Source: Arthrobacter alpinus (GTDB lineage: Bacteria; Actinomycetota; Actinomycetes; Actinomycetales; Micrococcaceae). From it: 64,000 nucleotides of DNA. The notes under the pieces were generated by a model. That model was given only the letters and a program-made list of their open reading frames with translations. It was not told the DNA's origin and made no database searches. Below, in pieces: positions 63,060-64,000 of this stretch (its first letter is position 1; each line of letters begins with the position of its first letter). The stretch lies in the NCBI RefSeq assembly GCF_001294625.1, contig NZ_CP012677.1, forward strand, positions 3,844,001 through 3,908,000. Reading direction: 5' to 3'. A program made the position numbers and the translations under genes.

Positions 63060-63740
63060 TTAGGCGAAGACAGCAGTCACCGGCGGCGGTCCGCGGCGGG
63101 TATCCGGGCGTATATTGCGCCATGGCAGGCGCGGCAGGGGAAGTGGTGGCACGGCGGCCCGGGCCTGCCGCGCCGGCAAAAGAAGAACCGCGGCTGAGGT
63201 CCTGCAGAGCGGCCGTAGCCAGTCGGCCAGGGCCCACAACGCATTTTCGCCTTGTGCCAGCAGCACAGCGGTGACGACCGTGGCTACAACGTGGGCGGAC
63301 ATCATCCACCCGGACATCAACGACCCTGCCAGTACGGAACCGGAGAAGTCCATGCTGTGGTTCATCAGGTCCATGCCGCCCGCGGAACCGGCGGGTGCCA
63401 GCGCAACTGACTGCAACACCGCCACTGCCTGCGCCGACTGCGAGTGGTCGTGCATGCCAGAGGGCATGGCAACCATGGGGACGGCCACCGAAAGTGTGGC
63501 AAACCCCTGGTGCAGTACCAACTGGCTTGTAGCCAGCAGGGCAAACATGGCGGGGAACCCCAGCCGGACTTTGGTGGCCACAGTGGAACACAGTACGTGC
63601 AGGGCCATGAGGGCGGCCATGATGAAAGGTGCCGGCAACACGCCTCCGGCACTGACGTGGGCTCCTGCTGCCAGACCAAGAATTGTGGCAGCTACAAGGG
63701 TGGTTCGCAGCAGCCGGAAGGGCGCAGGCGCGTAGCGCAT
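63060..63740 (-). CDS. Membrane protein with Met/His-rich loops upstream of the YcnI gene
   Basis: The 226-residue protein has about four hydrophobic segments (around residues 10-30, 35-52, 65-90 and 135-165). Between them are loops rich in Met and His: MVAMPSGMHDHSQS (about residues 90-103) and GMDLMNHSMDFSG (about 121-133). The tail is Arg/Pro-rich. Such residues often serve copper. Transcribed toward the YcnI gene with 77 bases between, it may belong to the same copper-related unit. I do not recognise a named family. The ATG at 63740 follows GGAGGGAGC. Confidence 0.72.
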   Translation of the reverse strand: MRYAPAPFRLLRTTLVAATILGLAAGAHVSAGGVLPAPFIMAALMALHVLCSTVATKVRLGFPAMFALLATSQLVLHQGFATLSVAVPMVAMPSGMHDHSQSAQAVAVLQSVALAPAGSAGGMDLMNHSMDFSGSVLAGSLMSGWMMSAHVVATVVTAVLLAQGENALWALADWLRPLCRTSAAVLLLPARQARAAVPPLPLPRLPWRNIRPDTRRGPPPVTAVFA

Positions 63741-63768
63741 GGTGCTCCCTCCGGTTAGGCCAACCCCG

Positions 63769-63999
63769 CTAGCTTATCGAGGAAATCGCCTGCCCTGGAA
63801 CCCGGCCTGGCGTGGTGGTGGAGTGGTGCGGTGCACGGGAAGATGCAGCCAGGGTGCTTTTCGGTGGTAACCGCAGCGTAAACGTGGTCTCCCCGGGCTT
63901 GCTGGTGACGCTGACACTGCCCTGGTGCGCTGCCATGATGGACTGGACGATGCTCAGGCCCAACCCCGTGCTGCCCTGGGTACCGGTGCGGGCTTTATC
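63769..63999 (-). CDS. Sensor histidine kinase, C-terminal end (rest outside window)
   Basis: The frame enters from the right edge and ends at 63769, giving about 76 residues. It contains the end of the ATPase domain: STGLGLSIVQSIMAAHQGSV with the G2 box GLGLSIV, then TTFTLRLP, followed by a polar tail. The rest of the kinase and any partner regulator lie beyond the window. The gene is transcribed toward the Met/His-rich membrane protein, whose start is 28 bases further on, so read-through is possible. Confidence 0.88.
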   Translation of the reverse strand, partial: DKARTGTQGSTGLGLSIVQSIMAAHQGSVSVTSKPGETTFTLRLPPKSTLAASSRAPHHSTTTPGRVPGQAISSIS

Positions 64000-64000
64000 T

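Noticed and set aside
62983..63591. Long N-terminal extension of the YcnI gene
   Set aside because: It would bury the signal peptide at 62982 and overlaps the Met/His-rich membrane protein gene in another frame.

Overview
The window is a high-GC actinobacterial chromosome segment, most likely from an Arthrobacter-type member of the Micrococcaceae. The main support is a copper amine oxidase whose active-site residues sit one position away from those of the Arthrobacter globiformis phenylethylamine oxidase as I remember it. Other support comes from an actinobacterial Asp23/DUF2273/DUF6286/AmaP cluster, a relic CU044_5270-type gene, a mycothiol-dependent-type enzyme, and Lhr and Nei2 side by side. 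No rRNA, tRNA, CRISPR array, integrase or intact transposase was seen, so this reads as chromosome rather than a mobile island.

Layout. 0-2.9 kb: the 3' part of a thiamine-diphosphate enzyme and an MHS-type transporter with two perfect dyads in front of it. 2.9-10.5 kb: an aromatic-amine catabolic block (APC permease, aldehyde dehydrogenase, FeaR-like AraC regulator, TetR regulator, copper amine oxidase) ending in a small Met/His-rich membrane protein that overlaps the oxidase gene. 10.5-14.5 kb: a decay zone with three broken genes around an intact PanE-like reductase and an unknown protein. 14.7-16.3 kb: a likely kynurenine formamidase and tryptophan 2,3-dioxygenase. 16.4-21.2 kb: a likely operon of RpiR regulator, M20 amidohydrolase, DUF3100 membrane protein and a hydrolase, with a two-tier operator at its head. 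22.0-25.0 kb: a dead EVE-HNH nuclease, then a convergent queuosine-precursor transporter and Tgt. 25.1-27.1 kb: three small cytosolic proteins.

27.2-38.7 kb is a catabolic island: FCD-type GntR regulator, complete oligopeptide-type ABC importer, amidase, SDR dehydrogenase, aldehyde dehydrogenase and a beta-decarboxylating dehydrogenase. The gene set predicts uptake of an amide, hydrolysis and stepwise oxidation; the substrate is not known. 38.7-44.6 kb holds a YdeI-like relic, a PAP2 phosphatase and a GH76-like enzyme whose 3' ends overlap, an SDR/acyl-CoA dehydrogenase pair, a DUF1684 protein and an SRPBCC protein. 44.7-47.5 kb is phosphoenolpyruvate carboxylase, followed by a foldable intergenic segment.

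48.1-52.1 kb is the most unusual block: eight tightly packed genes for Asp23-like proteins, membrane anchors, an ECF sigma factor and a protein that joins an anti-sigma-type zinc motif to an Asp23-like domain. It looks like an envelope-stress module with its own sigma switch. The rest contains a pseudouridine synthase, a relic sigma/CU044_5270 pair, a DinB-fold enzyme, the Nei2 and Lhr repair genes, a membrane protein, a DUF4232 lipoprotein, a perfect 30-bp hairpin, a YcnI copper-binding protein with a second Met/His-rich membrane protein, and the end of a histidine kinase gene cut by the window edge.
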